The notes: generated from the sequence alone by a model not told the origin. A DNA stretch of 64,000 nt from Methanomassiliicoccus sp. (GCA_016109435.1 JAEILR010000020.1:62001-126000), one strand, 5' to 3'; numbered from the stretch's first letter, positions 1 to 8,707 are shown. Made by a program: numbers and translations.

Positions 1-358
1 TGCCCTCCTCGTTCCCCATCCAGCTGAGGTAATAGCTTTTCAGGGGGAGCCCCTTCCACAGCAGCCCGGTCAGCTCCCGGAAGGCCCATACGAACCAGTC
101 CTCCTGCCCGGTGGCCATGGCTGGTCCCAGGGACGCGGCCTCCTGCCCCCGGTTGGGCGGATACGCTCCCAAGCGGCCCTGGCGCTGCAGGATCACCGCC
201 TTCTCGTCGGCCACCCGGGCGAGCACCATGATGCGGTACGCTTTTCTAAGGACCTCGGGATCGATGTCCGGCTCCAGTGATGGCTCAACTATCCTTCCGT
301 CCTGATCGAGCACCTGCAGCATCCTGCCGGCGTGGGGGTTGTAGTCATCGGTCAACAT
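1..358 (-). CDS. pdhA: 2-oxoacid (pyruvate-type) dehydrogenase E1 component, alpha subunit, partial
   Basis: Reading the minus strand from ATG at 358 gives 119 residues before the window edge, so only the N-terminus is present. The sequence has the E1-alpha start pattern: YRIMVLARVADEKAVILQRQ, then GRLGAYPPNRGQEAASLG and DWFVWAFREL. E1-alpha pairs with E1-beta to decarboxylate a 2-oxoacid with thiamine diphosphate and pass the acyl group to lipoyl E2. The ATG lies 14 nt inside the 3' end of lipA, so the two genes are coupled, which supports a lipoate-dependent complex. E1-beta, E2 and E3 would lie to the left of the window and are not seen. Whether the substrate is pyruvate, a branched-chain oxoacid or acetoin cannot be told from this fragment. 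Confidence 0.85.
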   Translation of the reverse strand, partial: MLTDDYNPHAGRMLQVLDQDGRIVEPSLEPDIDPEVLRKAYRIMVLARVADEKAVILQRQGRLGAYPPNRGQEAASLGPAMATGQEDWFVWAFRELTGLLWKGLPLKSYYLSWMGNEEG

Positions 359-1223
359 GGTCCTCATTTCCGCTATCGAATAGGGTATGGGCGTTAAATG
401 AGCTTCGCATCAGCGGGGCCGAGGCCACATGCCGGAAGCCCATTACCTTGGCCTCCTGGCCCAGGGAGCGGAACACCTCCGGCCGCACGTACTCGCGGAC
501 CTCTAGGTCGCAGTTGCGCGGCTTTATGTACTGCCCGATGGCGATGGCCTCCACCCCCGCCTCCCGCAGGTCGACGAGGGTCATCCTCACCTCACCTATC
601 GTTTCTCCAAGTCCGAGCATGAGGGAGCTTTTTGTTATCATGCCGGGAGACACTTCCTTAATCGCCCGCAGGGCGTCGAGGGAGCGACCATAGGAGCTGC
701 GGCGGTCCCTCACCCATTGCAGCCTCTCCACTGTTTCTATATTATGGCCGAGGACGTCCGGACCGGCCTCCGCTACGGTGCGGATGTCGTCCCGACAGGC
801 CCTCATGTCCGGGATCAGGAGTTCGATACCGGTGCCGGGACTGTGTCTGCGGACAGCGTCCACCACCGCGCTGAAATGTCCGGCCCCCTGGTCGGGAAGG
901 TCGTCCCTGGTAACGGAGGTGATCACCACGTACCTCAGCCCGAGGTCCCTCACCGCCGCGGCGATGCGTTCGATCTCGCCCCCGTCCACCACGTCAGGCC
1001 TGCCGTGCCCCACCGCGCAGAACCGGCAGTTGCGGGTGCACCGCTCGCCAAGGATCATGAACGTAGCATGGCCGCGCGACCAGCAGTCGGAGATGTTGGG
1101 GCAGTGGGAGGAATCGCAGACCGTGCGGATCTCCCTCGCCCGGGTGAGCGCCCGCAGGCGCACGAAACCCTCGCCAGTGGGAGCCCTTACCCTCAGCCAC
1201 TCCGGTTTGTTCTCCAGGGACAT
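345..1223 (-). CDS. lipA: lipoyl synthase (radical SAM)
   Basis: 292-residue lipoyl synthase, which inserts two sulfurs into octanoyl groups on E2 or GcvH proteins. It has the auxiliary-cluster cysteines C36, C41 and C47 (CDSSHCPNISDC), the radical SAM cluster C62-x3-C66-x2-C69 (CTRNCRFC) and the C-terminal serine motif RSSF (273-276), where most family members have RSSY. The start is ATG 1223 because homology begins at MSLENKPEWL; the open frame extends further upstream without similarity. A TATA-like element at 1248-1260 sits about 30 nt before it, so the leader is very short. It overlaps pdhA, so it most likely modifies the E2 of that complex. The RSSF variant is conservative. Confidence 0.95.
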   Translation of the reverse strand: MSLENKPEWLRVRAPTGEGFVRLRALTRAREIRTVCDSSHCPNISDCWSRGHATFMILGERCTRNCRFCAVGHGRPDVVDGGEIERIAAAVRDLGLRYVVITSVTRDDLPDQGAGHFSAVVDAVRRHSPGTGIELLIPDMRACRDDIRTVAEAGPDVLGHNIETVERLQWVRDRRSSYGRSLDALRAIKEVSPGMITKSSLMLGLGETIGEVRMTLVDLREAGVEAIAIGQYIKPRNCDLEVREYVRPEVFRSLGQEAKVMGFRHVASAPLMRSSFNAHTLFDSGNEDHVDR

Positions 1224-1363
1224 GCCGCCATGCTCTATGGAAAGTAAGACGTAAAAAGGCACCGTCGGCAGCCTGCCAACACCACGAACGGTCCTTGTAA
1301 TGAACACGGCAGCATAGGACAGGTATTATCATATGAAGGACAATATTGACGGGGAGGGACGAC

Positions 1364-1654
1364 ATGGACGCGTTCGAAACGATGCTTCAAGCCTTGTACC
1401 GGAACATGGGAGAGGAGTGGGAGAAGGAGATCGCAAAGCTCAAGGAGGAGTGCATCTGCCCCGACTGCCCTACGTACAATGAGTGCGCCGGGAAGATAGG
1501 CGAGAAGCTGTACTGCTTCCTGGGGAAGAGCCCTGAGTGCATCGAGAACGAGCTGGGGTGCTCATGTCCCGACTGTCCCATCACCGTCCGGGCGGAACTG
1601 GAGAACCTGTACTATTGTACCGGAGGATCCGAGATGGAGATGCGTAAAGGGTGA
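1364..1654 (+). CDS. DUF2769 cysteine-rich small protein, copy 1
   Basis: 96-residue protein of the archaeal DUF2769 type with two repeated cysteine blocks: CICPDCPTYNEC followed by KLYCFLGKSPEC, then CSCPDCP and YYCTGG. The cysteine spacing suggests metal binding (zinc or iron-sulfur); the function is unknown. Start ATG 1364 is chosen over a TTG at 1346 because GGGGAGGG lies at 1351-1358. A TATA-like ggtattatca at about 1321-1330 precedes it. The next gene encodes a clear paralogue 8 bp downstream, so the two probably form an operon. Confidence 0.8.
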   Translation: MDAFETMLQALYRNMGEEWEKEIAKLKEECICPDCPTYNECAGKIGEKLYCFLGKSPECIENELGCSCPDCPITVRAELENLYYCTGGSEMEMRKG

Positions 1655-1661
1655 GAAGAGG

Positions 1662-1943
1662 ATGCGCAACATCGACGAGCTTAACCGGATGGCCCCGGAG
1701 AGGAGGAAGGCCGAGATCGCGTCCATGCGGGATAGGTGCTCCTGCCCCCAGTGCCCGTCCCATACCGAGTGCGCCAGTGAGAGAGATGAGAAGATGTTCT
1801 GCTTCTATGGCCGATCCCCGGACTGCATCACCCGGGAGCTCAAATGCATCTGTCCCAAGTGCAAGGTCCACTCTGAGTTTGGCTTCCGCGGCGTCCATTA
1901 CTGCACCCGCGGCGGGGAGAGGACCTCGCCCAAACGGTTCTAG
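1662..1943 (+). CDS. DUF2769 cysteine-rich small protein, copy 2
   Basis: 93 residues with the same layout as the preceding gene: CSCPQCPSHTEC, MFCFYGRSPDC, CICPKC, HYCTRG. The shared spacing of all cysteine pairs marks a tandem duplication. The start ATG 1662 has an AAGAGG-type ribosome site just upstream. Role unknown; redox or metal-binding chemistry is a guess from the cysteines. The 7S RNA promoter follows about 55 bp after the stop. Confidence 0.8.
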   Translation: MRNIDELNRMAPERRKAEIASMRDRCSCPQCPSHTECASERDEKMFCFYGRSPDCITRELKCICPKCKVHSEFGFRGVHYCTRGGERTSPKRF

Positions 1944-1999
1944 TGACCGCAATGGCCGGCAGGATGGTCGCCCCGTCCGGCCACCCAGCTGACGCCAAG

Positions 2000-2010
2000 A
2001 AATAAATATT
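2000..2010 (+). promoter_or_regulatory. TATA box of the SRP 7S RNA gene
   Basis: The A/T stretch aaataaatatt is centred about 26 nt before the predicted 5' end of the 7S RNA (about 2031), the usual archaeal TATA-to-start distance. Confidence 0.65.
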
Positions 2011-2030
2011 CAATGCAACTTAGGAGGCAG

Positions 2031-2339
2031 GCTAGGCTCGACCGGGACGTTCGGCACGCCCTTATACACCGCAGACGTCGACAGCGGGGGTGACAGCGAG
2101 GGACGTCGTAACCGGAAAGGCGCGGGCCCTGCCAACGACTATGAGGCCTCGTCCTATGGGGTTGGAGGCGGACTGGAGGTGCGATCGGAGGGTCGCACGC
2201 CTATCCCTGGTCACGGAGAACGGGTCAGGCCCTGACGGGAGCAGCCTTACCGTGGACTACTAACGCTCAAAGGGGAGCGGGGCTGAGAAGCTGGCAGGAT
2301 CACTCGTGCTAATTCGAGCGACAACCCTCGTGGCCTAGC
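2031..2339 (+). ncRNA. ffs: signal recognition particle 7S RNA
   Basis: About 309-nt non-coding RNA. The SRP54-binding domain is visible at 2222-2256, with GGGTCAGGCCCTGACGGGAG leading into the GCAGCC segment, the conserved asymmetric-loop and tetraloop region of helix 8. The ends pair as archaeal helix 1: CTAGGC at 2032-2037 with GCCTAG at 2333-2338. The RNA is the scaffold for SRP19 and SRP54 and targets nascent membrane and secreted proteins. Its 3' end overlaps the last few bases of the convergent gene at 2335. Exact ends are inferred from the pairing. Confidence 0.92.
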
Positions 2340-3333
2340 ACTTATCGGCGCAGGCGGGAAGCTTGCTGGGATCGCATCCGGTTATCTTTTCAGAGGCGAA
2401 ATCGAACAGCACCGCGCTCTTCCCGCCCTCTCGGACCTTGAGCGTCCTGGTGCCGTCCACCGACCCCACCACCGCGGCGGTGACGCCCACCGAGGCGAAC
2501 ATCTCTGCGATGCTAGCTGAGTTCATAGGATCGCAGGTGACGGTGAAACCGCACCCCTGGTATGCCTTGATCCATTGGACCAGGTCCACGCCGGCGGGAC
2601 GAGGTATGTCCTCGATGTTCACTACCCCGCCCTTGCCGCTGGTCTCCAGCAGCATGCCCAGGGTGCCGATGCAGCCCGGATTGCTGATGTCCTTCCCCGA
2701 GCGGACCAGGTGCCGCTTCCCGATCTCGTTCATGATGAGCATCTGCTTCCTGCAGATGTCCGCGTCCTTCCGGGTAGTGGTATCCCAGGCGAACGGGAGC
2801 GTGGGGTGGAAGAAACCGTCCAAGTCCATGGCGAAGATGATATCGTCACCGGCCTGCGCGGTATGGGAATAGATGACCGCGTCCCGGCGGGCGGCCCCCA
2901 GGACGGCCACGTCGATGGCGTTGTACGCGCAATCCGGATGAGTATGGCCGCCGACCACCGGCACGCCGAACTTCTCCACCGCGGCCTCCATTCCCTTCAT
3001 GACCTGCCCGCACACCTTCTCGTCCTTCATAGACACTATGTCCACCATGGCCAGGGGCACCCCTCCCATGGCCGAGATGTCGTTAAGGTTGACCAACACG
3101 GCGAAGTAACCGGCCTGGTAGGGGTTGGTCTTCATCAGGGATTCCATGATCCCGTCGGCCGCAAGCAATAGGACATCATCATTGAACTTTATGACCGCGG
3201 CGTCCTCGCCGTATGCGGCCAGGACGTTGTCGTGAGGTATGAGCGGGAAGAAGCTGATGACCTCGGAGATGGTCTTCTTACGGGTGATACCCGGATAGTT
3301 CCTGAGCCCATCTACCAGTCCATGAAGGTCCAT
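2335..3333 (-). CDS. AIR-synthase-related protein, methanogenesis marker 2 family
   Basis: 332 residues of the PurM/SelD-like fold. It has an N-terminal GEDAAVI-type ATP-binding loop, ADGIMESL, a VLVNLNDISAMGGVP segment and GGHTHPD, typical of AIR-synthase-like enzymes that bind ATP. The family is described as methanogenesis marker protein 2; the reaction is not established. Start ATG 3333 lies about 26 nt from a TATA-like AATTTATTTATC (3353-3366), suggesting a leaderless mRNA. The TAG stop overlaps the 3' end of the 7S RNA gene. SelD and ThiL are alternatives, but no selenocysteine machinery is visible nearby. Confidence 0.8.
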   Translation of the reverse strand: MDLHGLVDGLRNYPGITRKKTISEVISFFPLIPHDNVLAAYGEDAAVIKFNDDVLLLAADGIMESLMKTNPYQAGYFAVLVNLNDISAMGGVPLAMVDIVSMKDEKVCGQVMKGMEAAVEKFGVPVVGGHTHPDCAYNAIDVAVLGAARRDAVIYSHTAQAGDDIIFAMDLDGFFHPTLPFAWDTTTRKDADICRKQMLIMNEIGKRHLVRSGKDISNPGCIGTLGMLLETSGKGGVVNIEDIPRPAGVDLVQWIKAYQGCGFTVTCDPMNSASIAEMFASVGVTAAVVGSVDGTRTLKVREGGKSAVLFDFASEKITGCDPSKLPACADKC

Positions 3334-3384
3334 GCCATCGCAATACCGGGAGAGATAAATAAATTATCTGGGCCGGTGCCCAGG

Positions 3385-3981
3385 CTAGGGTCCGCCCATC
3401 GTGAAGTCGAGCTTGGTCTGCTTGGTCTCCCGTATGAGGTTTGAGAACGACATCAGGTCGCAAAGCATGGCGGACAGTATCTCCTCGAACCTGGGAGTGA
3501 GGGCCTCATCGTCGTTGTAGTAGGCAAGGTTCATGTCCATGACCTTTATCCCGGCCCGGGTCAGGAACTTCTTGGCCTCCTGACGCTCCTCGATCCCTAC
3601 CTGTTTCGCCTGAGGCATATCTCTCACTCCCGCCTTCCGAAGCTCCTCGAAGAACACGGGGCGATGGAACAGGCGGTTCATCGTGAACAGGGCGAGAAGA
3701 TCGGCGTCCGGGCCGGTGGCAAGATTGCGGGAGCATTCGCCGATTAGTTCGTAAATGTCCTTCTCCTTACCCTTGGCCGGGACGTAGACCTTTGCCGGGG
3801 GGACCTCCTTCTCCTTAAGGTAATTACAGTCGGTCAAAGCCCGTAGATAGCCTGTAAGGATAAGCCGGTGGATGCTTATCCCACGCTCCTCGAGGTCCCT
3901 CGACAGCGCACTGATGGACTTCCCGTCATTTCTTAAAATGTCGAAGATATTATCCTTCAAGGCCCTATCTGGGTTGAACAT
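3385..3981 (-). CDS. winged-helix transcription regulator (putative nrdD-linked)
   Basis: 198 residues. Residues about 8-70 (KDNIFDILRNDGKSISALSR through YLKEKEVPPAKVYVP) form a winged-helix DNA-binding domain; the rest is mostly helical and unrecognised and may be a sensor or dimer domain. Three direct repeats of TGGTAAC (12-bp period) lie between its TATA box and its start codon. The same repeat occurs upstream of nrdD, so autoregulation and control of nrdD are inferred. It shares no domain with bacterial NrdR: there is no N-terminal zinc ribbon or ATP cone. The specific family is not recognised. Confidence 0.7.
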   Translation of the reverse strand: MFNPDRALKDNIFDILRNDGKSISALSRDLEERGISIHRLILTGYLRALTDCNYLKEKEVPPAKVYVPAKGKEKDIYELIGECSRNLATGPDADLLALFTMNRLFHRPVFFEELRKAGVRDMPQAKQVGIEERQEAKKFLTRAGIKVMDMNLAYYNDDEALTPRFEEILSAMLCDLMSFSNLIRETKQTKLDFTMGGP

Positions 3982-3982
3982 T

Positions 3983-4020
3983 TGGTAACCAATATGGTAA
4001 CAAACTTGGTAAATATATAG
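3983..4020 (-). promoter_or_regulatory. promoter with three 12-bp direct repeats (putative operator)
   Basis: Read on the plus strand, TGGTAAC starts at 3983 and 3995 and TGGTAAA at 4007, an exact 12-bp period. The minus-strand TATA box CTATATATTT is at 4011-4020. The predicted start of transcription (about 3989) falls inside the repeats, which touch the ATG at 3981, so a bound protein would block initiation. Confidence 0.65.
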
Positions 4021-4409
4021 ATTGGGCCCCCGTTTTCCATTATTGTTTAATGGAATTGAAAACTAGCCGAGGAGTTACAGGGATCGAGTGGGATAAGGGG
4101 GGAGGTATTAACAACGTTTCGATCTTCACCGTCGGAAGGCACCGATTAACGAGCGATCGTCTGAGCATCGACGTCGGCCCGCAAGGCTATTCTCAAAGAT
4201 CGTCGCGGGCATCGAGGTATAGCAACGATGTCCTTTTTTGTGGACCCGGTGAATAAAATTAATTATTGTTAAATTATTATCAAATTTAAAATATCCAAAA
4301 TTTATCTGGTTACTCATTCTTATAATCAGGAACAATAATAACGATGCTTACCTTAACACATCTTTAAAGACCATTAACCGTGTGAAGGATCGGAACTGGC
4401 CGATCCATC
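4021..4409. other. intergenic region without a recognised gene
   Basis: Only short frames with no recognisable protein lie here. The right part (about 4250-4330) is very A/T rich, unlike the surroundings. It separates the winged-helix gene from the nrdD control region; a small RNA or a long leader is possible, but nothing specific can be seen. Confidence 0.5.
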
Positions 4410-4482
4410 TGGTAACAAACATGGTAACAATACTTTTGATGATTGTACATTTTTGCTTTTCATCTGTACCAAATTCCGTACC
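4410..4482 (+). promoter_or_regulatory. repeat array upstream of nrdD (putative operator)
   Basis: TGGTAAC starts at 4410 and 4422, the same sequence and 12-bp step as in front of the winged-helix gene. A second pair in the opposite orientation, GTACC at 4466 and 4478, again has a 12-bp step but a variant core. The array is 20-90 nt upstream of a TATA-like cctttaaacc at about 4500-4509. Confidence 0.6.
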
Positions 4483-4499
4483 CATCCCCGTTCAAAAAT

Positions 4500-4560
4500 A
4501 CCTTTAAACCCCAGGCTAGATAGACCTTTTTGCTACCGTCACAGCCCTCTGTGGAGGTGG
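4500..4560 (+). promoter_or_regulatory. nrdD TATA box and ribosome-binding site
   Basis: A TATA-like cctttaaacc at 4500-4509 would start transcription near 4532. GGAGGTG at 4554-4560 lies 4 nt before GTG 4565 and 13 nt before ATG 4574, which favours the GTG start of nrdD. Confidence 0.5.
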
Positions 4561-4564
4561 CAGT

Positions 4565-6676
4565 GTGATACTCATGAAGGCTTCAGAACCGATACAGAAA
4601 TCCGCAGACATTTTCGGCGATAAGGAGTCGACCGAACTGACATTATTCGTCAGGACCTCTGACGAGGAGCTAAAGAAATGGGACCGCTCCAAGATCTATG
4701 ATGCTCTGATAAGGGAGACCACCATCAGCGAGGACGCCGCGGCGATTATCTCCCGCGAAGTCGAGAAGATGATCTCCGAGCTCGAGATCGACATGATCAC
4801 CGCTCCTCTCATCAGGGAGCTTACGAACGCTAAGCTTGTCGAGTACGGTCTATCTAAGATAAGGAAGCAGCACACCCGTCTCGGTGTTCCTCTCTACGAC
4901 GCTAGGCAGATCATCATGATGCCTAACAAGGAGAACGCGAACGTTCCTCACGGACCGGAAGCGACCAACCTCACCCTCGCGGAGAACATCAAGAAGGAGT
5001 TCGCCCTCCTCGAGGTGTTCACTCAGGACCTTGCGGATGCGCACATGCGCGGGGATATCCACCTTCATGACCTCGGCATGGTCGACCGCCCTTACTGCTC
5101 AGGACAGAGCATAGAATACGTGAAAAAGTTCGGTCTGAACCTTCCAAACGCCATCTCCATCGCCAAGCCCGCTCGCCACCCCGAGGTGCTTATCGAGCAG
5201 ATCATCAAGTTCTCCGCCGCGCTCCAGGGACACTTCTCCGGAGCCATCGGCTGGGACGCCTTCAACCTGTTCCTCGCACCCTATCTCGTCGACGTGGACG
5301 ACAAGCGCATGAAGCAGCTTGCTCAGATCCTCATCTATGAGTTCGCCCAGCAGGCGGTGGCCCGCGGAGGGCAGAGCATCTTCTCCGACCTTAACCTGTA
5401 CTGGGAGGTCCCCGACCACTTCGTCGGTGTGCCCGCCATAGGTCCGGAGGGCAAGTTCACCGGTAAGAACTACGAGGACTACCTGCCGGAGGCGCAGCGG
5501 TTCGTCAATGCCCTGTTCGACGTGTACATGGAGGGCGACGCCATGGGAAGGCCGTTCTTCTTCCCCAAGCCCAACGTGCACATGACCGAGAAGTTCTTCC
5601 AGACCGATGGACACGAGGAGTTCCTCAACAAGATCTCCAAGGTGGCCTCGGAGAAGGGCAACACCTACTTCGTGTTCGACCGGGGCGGCACCGCCAAGAT
5701 CAGCGAATGCTGCCGCCTCACCTTCAAGCTGGAGCAGAGCGACCTGGATGACGCCAAGACGCCGTGGAAGATGCGCTACAGCGCCATGCAGAACGTCACC
5801 ATCAACCTGCCCAGGGTCGCCTTCGACGCCCACCAGAACGACGAGCGCCTGTACCAGCTGCTCACCCAGCGCCTGGAGATGGTCGCCCAGGCCCACATCC
5901 AGAAGCGCGAGTTCATCACCCAGCTGTTCAACATGGGCAAGAACGGACCTCTCTCGCTGCTGACCATGAACATGGACGGGGAAACGTACTACCGCATCAA
6001 CAAGTCCTCCTTCCTGGTCGGGATGGTCGGGCTCAACGAGCTGGTCCAGTACCACACCGGGAAACAGATGCATGAGTCCAAGGAGGCCACCATGTTCGGG
6101 CTGAAGGTGATAGCCTACATGAAGAACGAGGCCGAGCGCATCGGCAACGAATATGGCCTCAAGATGCCCTTGGAGCAGACGCCGGCGGAGTCGACCGCCT
6201 ACCGCTTCGCCAAGCTGGACACCAAGTACTATCCCCTCCAGTCGGCCACGGTGATCAAGGGCAACAAGTCCAACGGGGAGATCTACTACACCAACTCGAC
6301 CTACCTGAACGTCGCTGCTCCCATCTCGGCCATCGAGAGGGTCAAGAAAGAGGGAATGTTCCACCCGCTCATCGACGCCGGTTCCCTGACCCATGTGTGG
6401 CTCGGAGAATCGAAGCCGCCGGCGGAAAGCATCGCCGCGTTCGTGGTCAAGACCTTCCAGAACACCCAGAACGCCCAGATATGCTTCAGTCCGGAGTTCA
6501 CCTCCTGCCTGAGCTGCGGCCGTACCGCCCGGGGCCTTAGGGAATCCTGTTCCTACTGCGGTTCCCCGGACATCGAGGGCATCACCCGCGTCACCGGCTT
6601 CTTCTCCAAGACCAAGGGCTGGAACAAGGGCAAGATGGGCGAGCTGAAGGACCGTCTGAGGAACGACATCGGCTGA
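4565..6676 (+). CDS. nrdD: anaerobic ribonucleoside-triphosphate reductase (class III)
   Basis: 703-residue glycyl-radical reductase that makes deoxynucleotides from NTPs without oxygen. An N-terminal ATP-cone (about residues 20-110) provides allosteric control. The active-site cysteine pair is C382/C383 (ISECCRL). A C-terminal zinc site has C648, C651, C662 and C665, and the glycyl radical is G678 in RVTGFF. GTG 4565 fits the ribosome site; ATG 4574 is an alternative. The activating enzyme NrdG is not in the window. The repeat array upstream matches the one at the winged-helix gene 580 bp to the left, suggesting dedicated regulation. Confidence 0.95.
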   Translation: MILMKASEPIQKSADIFGDKESTELTLFVRTSDEELKKWDRSKIYDALIRETTISEDAAAIISREVEKMISELEIDMITAPLIRELTNAKLVEYGLSKIRKQHTRLGVPLYDARQIIMMPNKENANVPHGPEATNLTLAENIKKEFALLEVFTQDLADAHMRGDIHLHDLGMVDRPYCSGQSIEYVKKFGLNLPNAISIAKPARHPEVLIEQIIKFSAALQGHFSGAIGWDAFNLFLAPYLVDVDDKRMKQLAQILIYEFAQQAVARGGQSIFSDLNLYWEVPDHFVGVPAIGPEGKFTGKNYEDYLPEAQRFVNALFDVYMEGDAMGRPFFFPKPNVHMTEKFFQTDGHEEFLNKISKVASEKGNTYFVFDRGGTAKISECCRLTFKLEQSDLDDAKTPWKMRYSAMQNVTINLPRVAFDAHQNDERLYQLLTQRLEMVAQAHIQKREFITQLFNMGKNGPLSLLTMNMDGETYYRINKSSFLVGMVGLNELVQYHTGKQMHESKEATMFGLKVIAYMKNEAERIGNEYGLKMPLEQTPAESTAYRFAKLDTKYYPLQSATVIKGNKSNGEIYYTNSTYLNVAAPISAIERVKKEGMFHPLIDAGSLTHVWLGESKPPAESIAAFVVKTFQNTQNAQICFSPEFTSCLSCGRTARGLRESCSYCGSPDIEGITRVTGFFSKTKGWNKGKMGELKDRLRNDIG

Positions 6677-6791
6677 ACAGCCTGCCCTTCCAAACCACTT
6701 CCTTTTCTCCTTTTATTTCCCCGGATGTTTTGGTCGAATCTTTAAATAGAGGCGCGGTTCATTGACAAACGTTATCACGCGAGGTGATATC

Positions 6792-7052
6792 GTGGGAAGG
6801 GTCAAGGTCGGAGAGCACCTATGGTTAAACCTGAGCAGGCGCAGCATATGCGACAACTGCTCGGCGGAGCTGTGCGTCTATGACCGGGGGGAGCGCCGGG
6901 AGCGCTGTGAATATTTCACTCCCGTATTGTTCGCCTTCAAGCACTGTAAGCATTGCGGTGCCATGTACGATGTGGTCTCCAACTTCCGGGCGCTGAACTA
7001 TGATCTGTGCCCGGAGTGCAACTCCCGTGAGGCAGTGGTCGTCACCGAGTGA
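6792..7052 (+). CDS. small multi-zinc-ribbon protein
   Basis: 86 residues with three cysteine pairs: CDNC near the start, CKHCG in the middle and LCPEC near the end, plus single cysteines around CVYDRGERRERC. This looks like one or two zinc ribbons. Start GTG 6792 is preferred over TTG 6762 because GAGGTG (6781-6786) lies 5 nt upstream; a TATA-like tttaaataga is at 6741-6750. It follows nrdD with its own promoter. No specific function is recognised. Confidence 0.75.
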   Translation: MGRVKVGEHLWLNLSRRSICDNCSAELCVYDRGERRERCEYFTPVLFAFKHCKHCGAMYDVVSNFRALNYDLCPECNSREAVVVTE

Positions 7053-7054
7053 TC

Positions 7055-8644
7055 TCAGATCCTCGGGCCGATCAACTGCCACACGATGAGGAACAGCACC
7101 AGCAGGCTCGTGCTCATGGTAATGGTGTTCACGTAGCGGTCCCGCTCCTTCTGGTCCAGCCCCTTCTTTATCTTGGATACTATGGAGTCCATCCAGTCAC
7201 GGTACAGGAACCCGCCGTCCAGAGGGACCGCCGGCAGGGCGTTGGTCATGCCCACCATCAGGTTGATCCAGAAGATCCAGTACAGGCTGTTGGCCACGAT
7301 CCAGAACATATCGGCCGGCATCCAGGAGAAGATCCCGGTGGGCACGAAGATCTCAGACAGGGGCGATGATAGGGGCTGAAGCCCGGTGAACGGCAGGGCG
7401 ATGTAGTACAGCAAGTTGGTGACGACATCAGCGGCCGAGTCGGAGCCGGCGAAGGGATGACCGAGGCGGTCCACGATGACGCTCGGGTCGTTGGCGGTGG
7501 CCCCGAGATACGCGGTGTTGACACCGATGTAGGATATCTCCTCCGCGCTCTGACCGTAGGTGGCCTCGAAATAATCATTCTTGTTGAGCGTGGTGATCGT
7601 GGTGACGTCGGAGGCGGCCCTGTACTCGCCAGCATCGGAGTCGTAGGACAGGGCGGTCAGAGGCACGGTCGCGCCGGGGGCCACTGCGAGCAGGGCGGTG
7701 CGGAAGTCGGCCTCGTTCCTGATGACCGTTCCATTCAGTGAGGTCAGGATCATTCCCGCCTCCAGACCGGCGTTGGACGCCGGTAGTCCTGACGACGTGA
7801 GCATGATGACGACGCCGGACGTGGTCTGGGCCTCCATCAGCTCGCTTCCTCTATAGAACGATAAAGTGACCGTGGTGTTCGGTTCGGGAGCGGCGAAGTT
7901 ACCGTAGCCGCCCTGAGGTATCTCCACACCGTTGATGGAAATGATCTGGTCTCCGAACTGCAGTCCGGCGATGGAAGCGGGGCTGCCGTCCAGATGGGAG
8001 ATGATGACCGGGTTGTCCCTGACCGGCTCAGCGGAAGAGACCATCACTGATGAGAACAGGATCGCACAGATGATGGCCACTATCACATTGGTGGCCGGTC
8101 CGACCGCGTATACCGAGGTCCTTTTCTTCTTCTCCACGGTCCCCAGAGCGTCCTCGTCCGGTTCCACGAACGCGCCCATGGGAAGGACCATGAACACGAT
8201 CCCCATGGCCTTGACCTTCATCTGTCCTACCCTGGTCAGTATGCCGTGGGCGAACTCATGGATGACCACAGCGACCACCAGGCCGAGGATGCCATACCCG
8301 ACGGGTATTATGGGGTTGATGCCCGGCAGCCCGATGAGCATCATGGGGGAGGGGGCCTGATCGGCGGGGATGTTGGTTACTATGAACGCTTCCCAGATGA
8401 GCAGGGCCATGATAGATACCATGACCACGATGATTATCCCCTTGCCCACCGCGGCGTATATCTTCCAGAACCGCGCGGGCTTAGCCAACCTGTCGATCAG
8501 ATCGCGGCCTCGCTGGGTCCTCCACATGATGAAGGGGCCCCACATGGACATGTTGTACTTCTCGAGGATCCCCTTCCGGTTCAGAGTGATGGCGATAACA
8601 AGATATGCAATAATGATCAAGAGGGCTATGAGAAGTCCGTCCAT
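7055..8644 (-). CDS. site-2 protease family membrane metalloprotease with PDZ domains
   Basis: 529-residue intramembrane protease of the S2P/RseP family. The zinc-binding HEFAH motif is at 129-133 in a membrane helix, and the second catalytic motif NALPAVPLDGG lies near the C-terminus. Two PDZ-like segments lie between them (about residues 210-260 and 285-340), with about six hydrophobic helices overall. Such enzymes cut membrane-bound substrates, often regulators; no substrate candidate is obvious next door. AGAGGAAG before ATG 8644 and a TATA-like GCTTTTAATAG near 8683 support the start. It ends 2 bp from the convergent zinc-ribbon gene. Confidence 0.9.
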   Translation of the reverse strand: MDGLLIALLIIIAYLVIAITLNRKGILEKYNMSMWGPFIMWRTQRGRDLIDRLAKPARFWKIYAAVGKGIIIVVMVSIMALLIWEAFIVTNIPADQAPSPMMLIGLPGINPIIPVGYGILGLVVAVVIHEFAHGILTRVGQMKVKAMGIVFMVLPMGAFVEPDEDALGTVEKKKRTSVYAVGPATNVIVAIICAILFSSVMVSSAEPVRDNPVIISHLDGSPASIAGLQFGDQIISINGVEIPQGGYGNFAAPEPNTTVTLSFYRGSELMEAQTTSGVVIMLTSSGLPASNAGLEAGMILTSLNGTVIRNEADFRTALLAVAPGATVPLTALSYDSDAGEYRAASDVTTITTLNKNDYFEATYGQSAEEISYIGVNTAYLGATANDPSVIVDRLGHPFAGSDSAADVVTNLLYYIALPFTGLQPLSSPLSEIFVPTGIFSWMPADMFWIVANSLYWIFWINLMVGMTNALPAVPLDGGFLYRDWMDSIVSKIKKGLDQKERDRYVNTITMSTSLLVLFLIVWQLIGPRI

Positions 8645-8707
8645 CCGCTTCCTCTGTTCGCTTTAATGCCATCACACTATTAAAAGCGTTGGTGCGAAGT
8701 GGTTTTC

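Noticed and set aside
5099-6394. 431-residue open frame on the minus strand
   Set aside because: It is antisense to nrdD; its Val/Leu/Gly/Asp-rich translation is what GC-rich coding DNA gives in the opposite frame.
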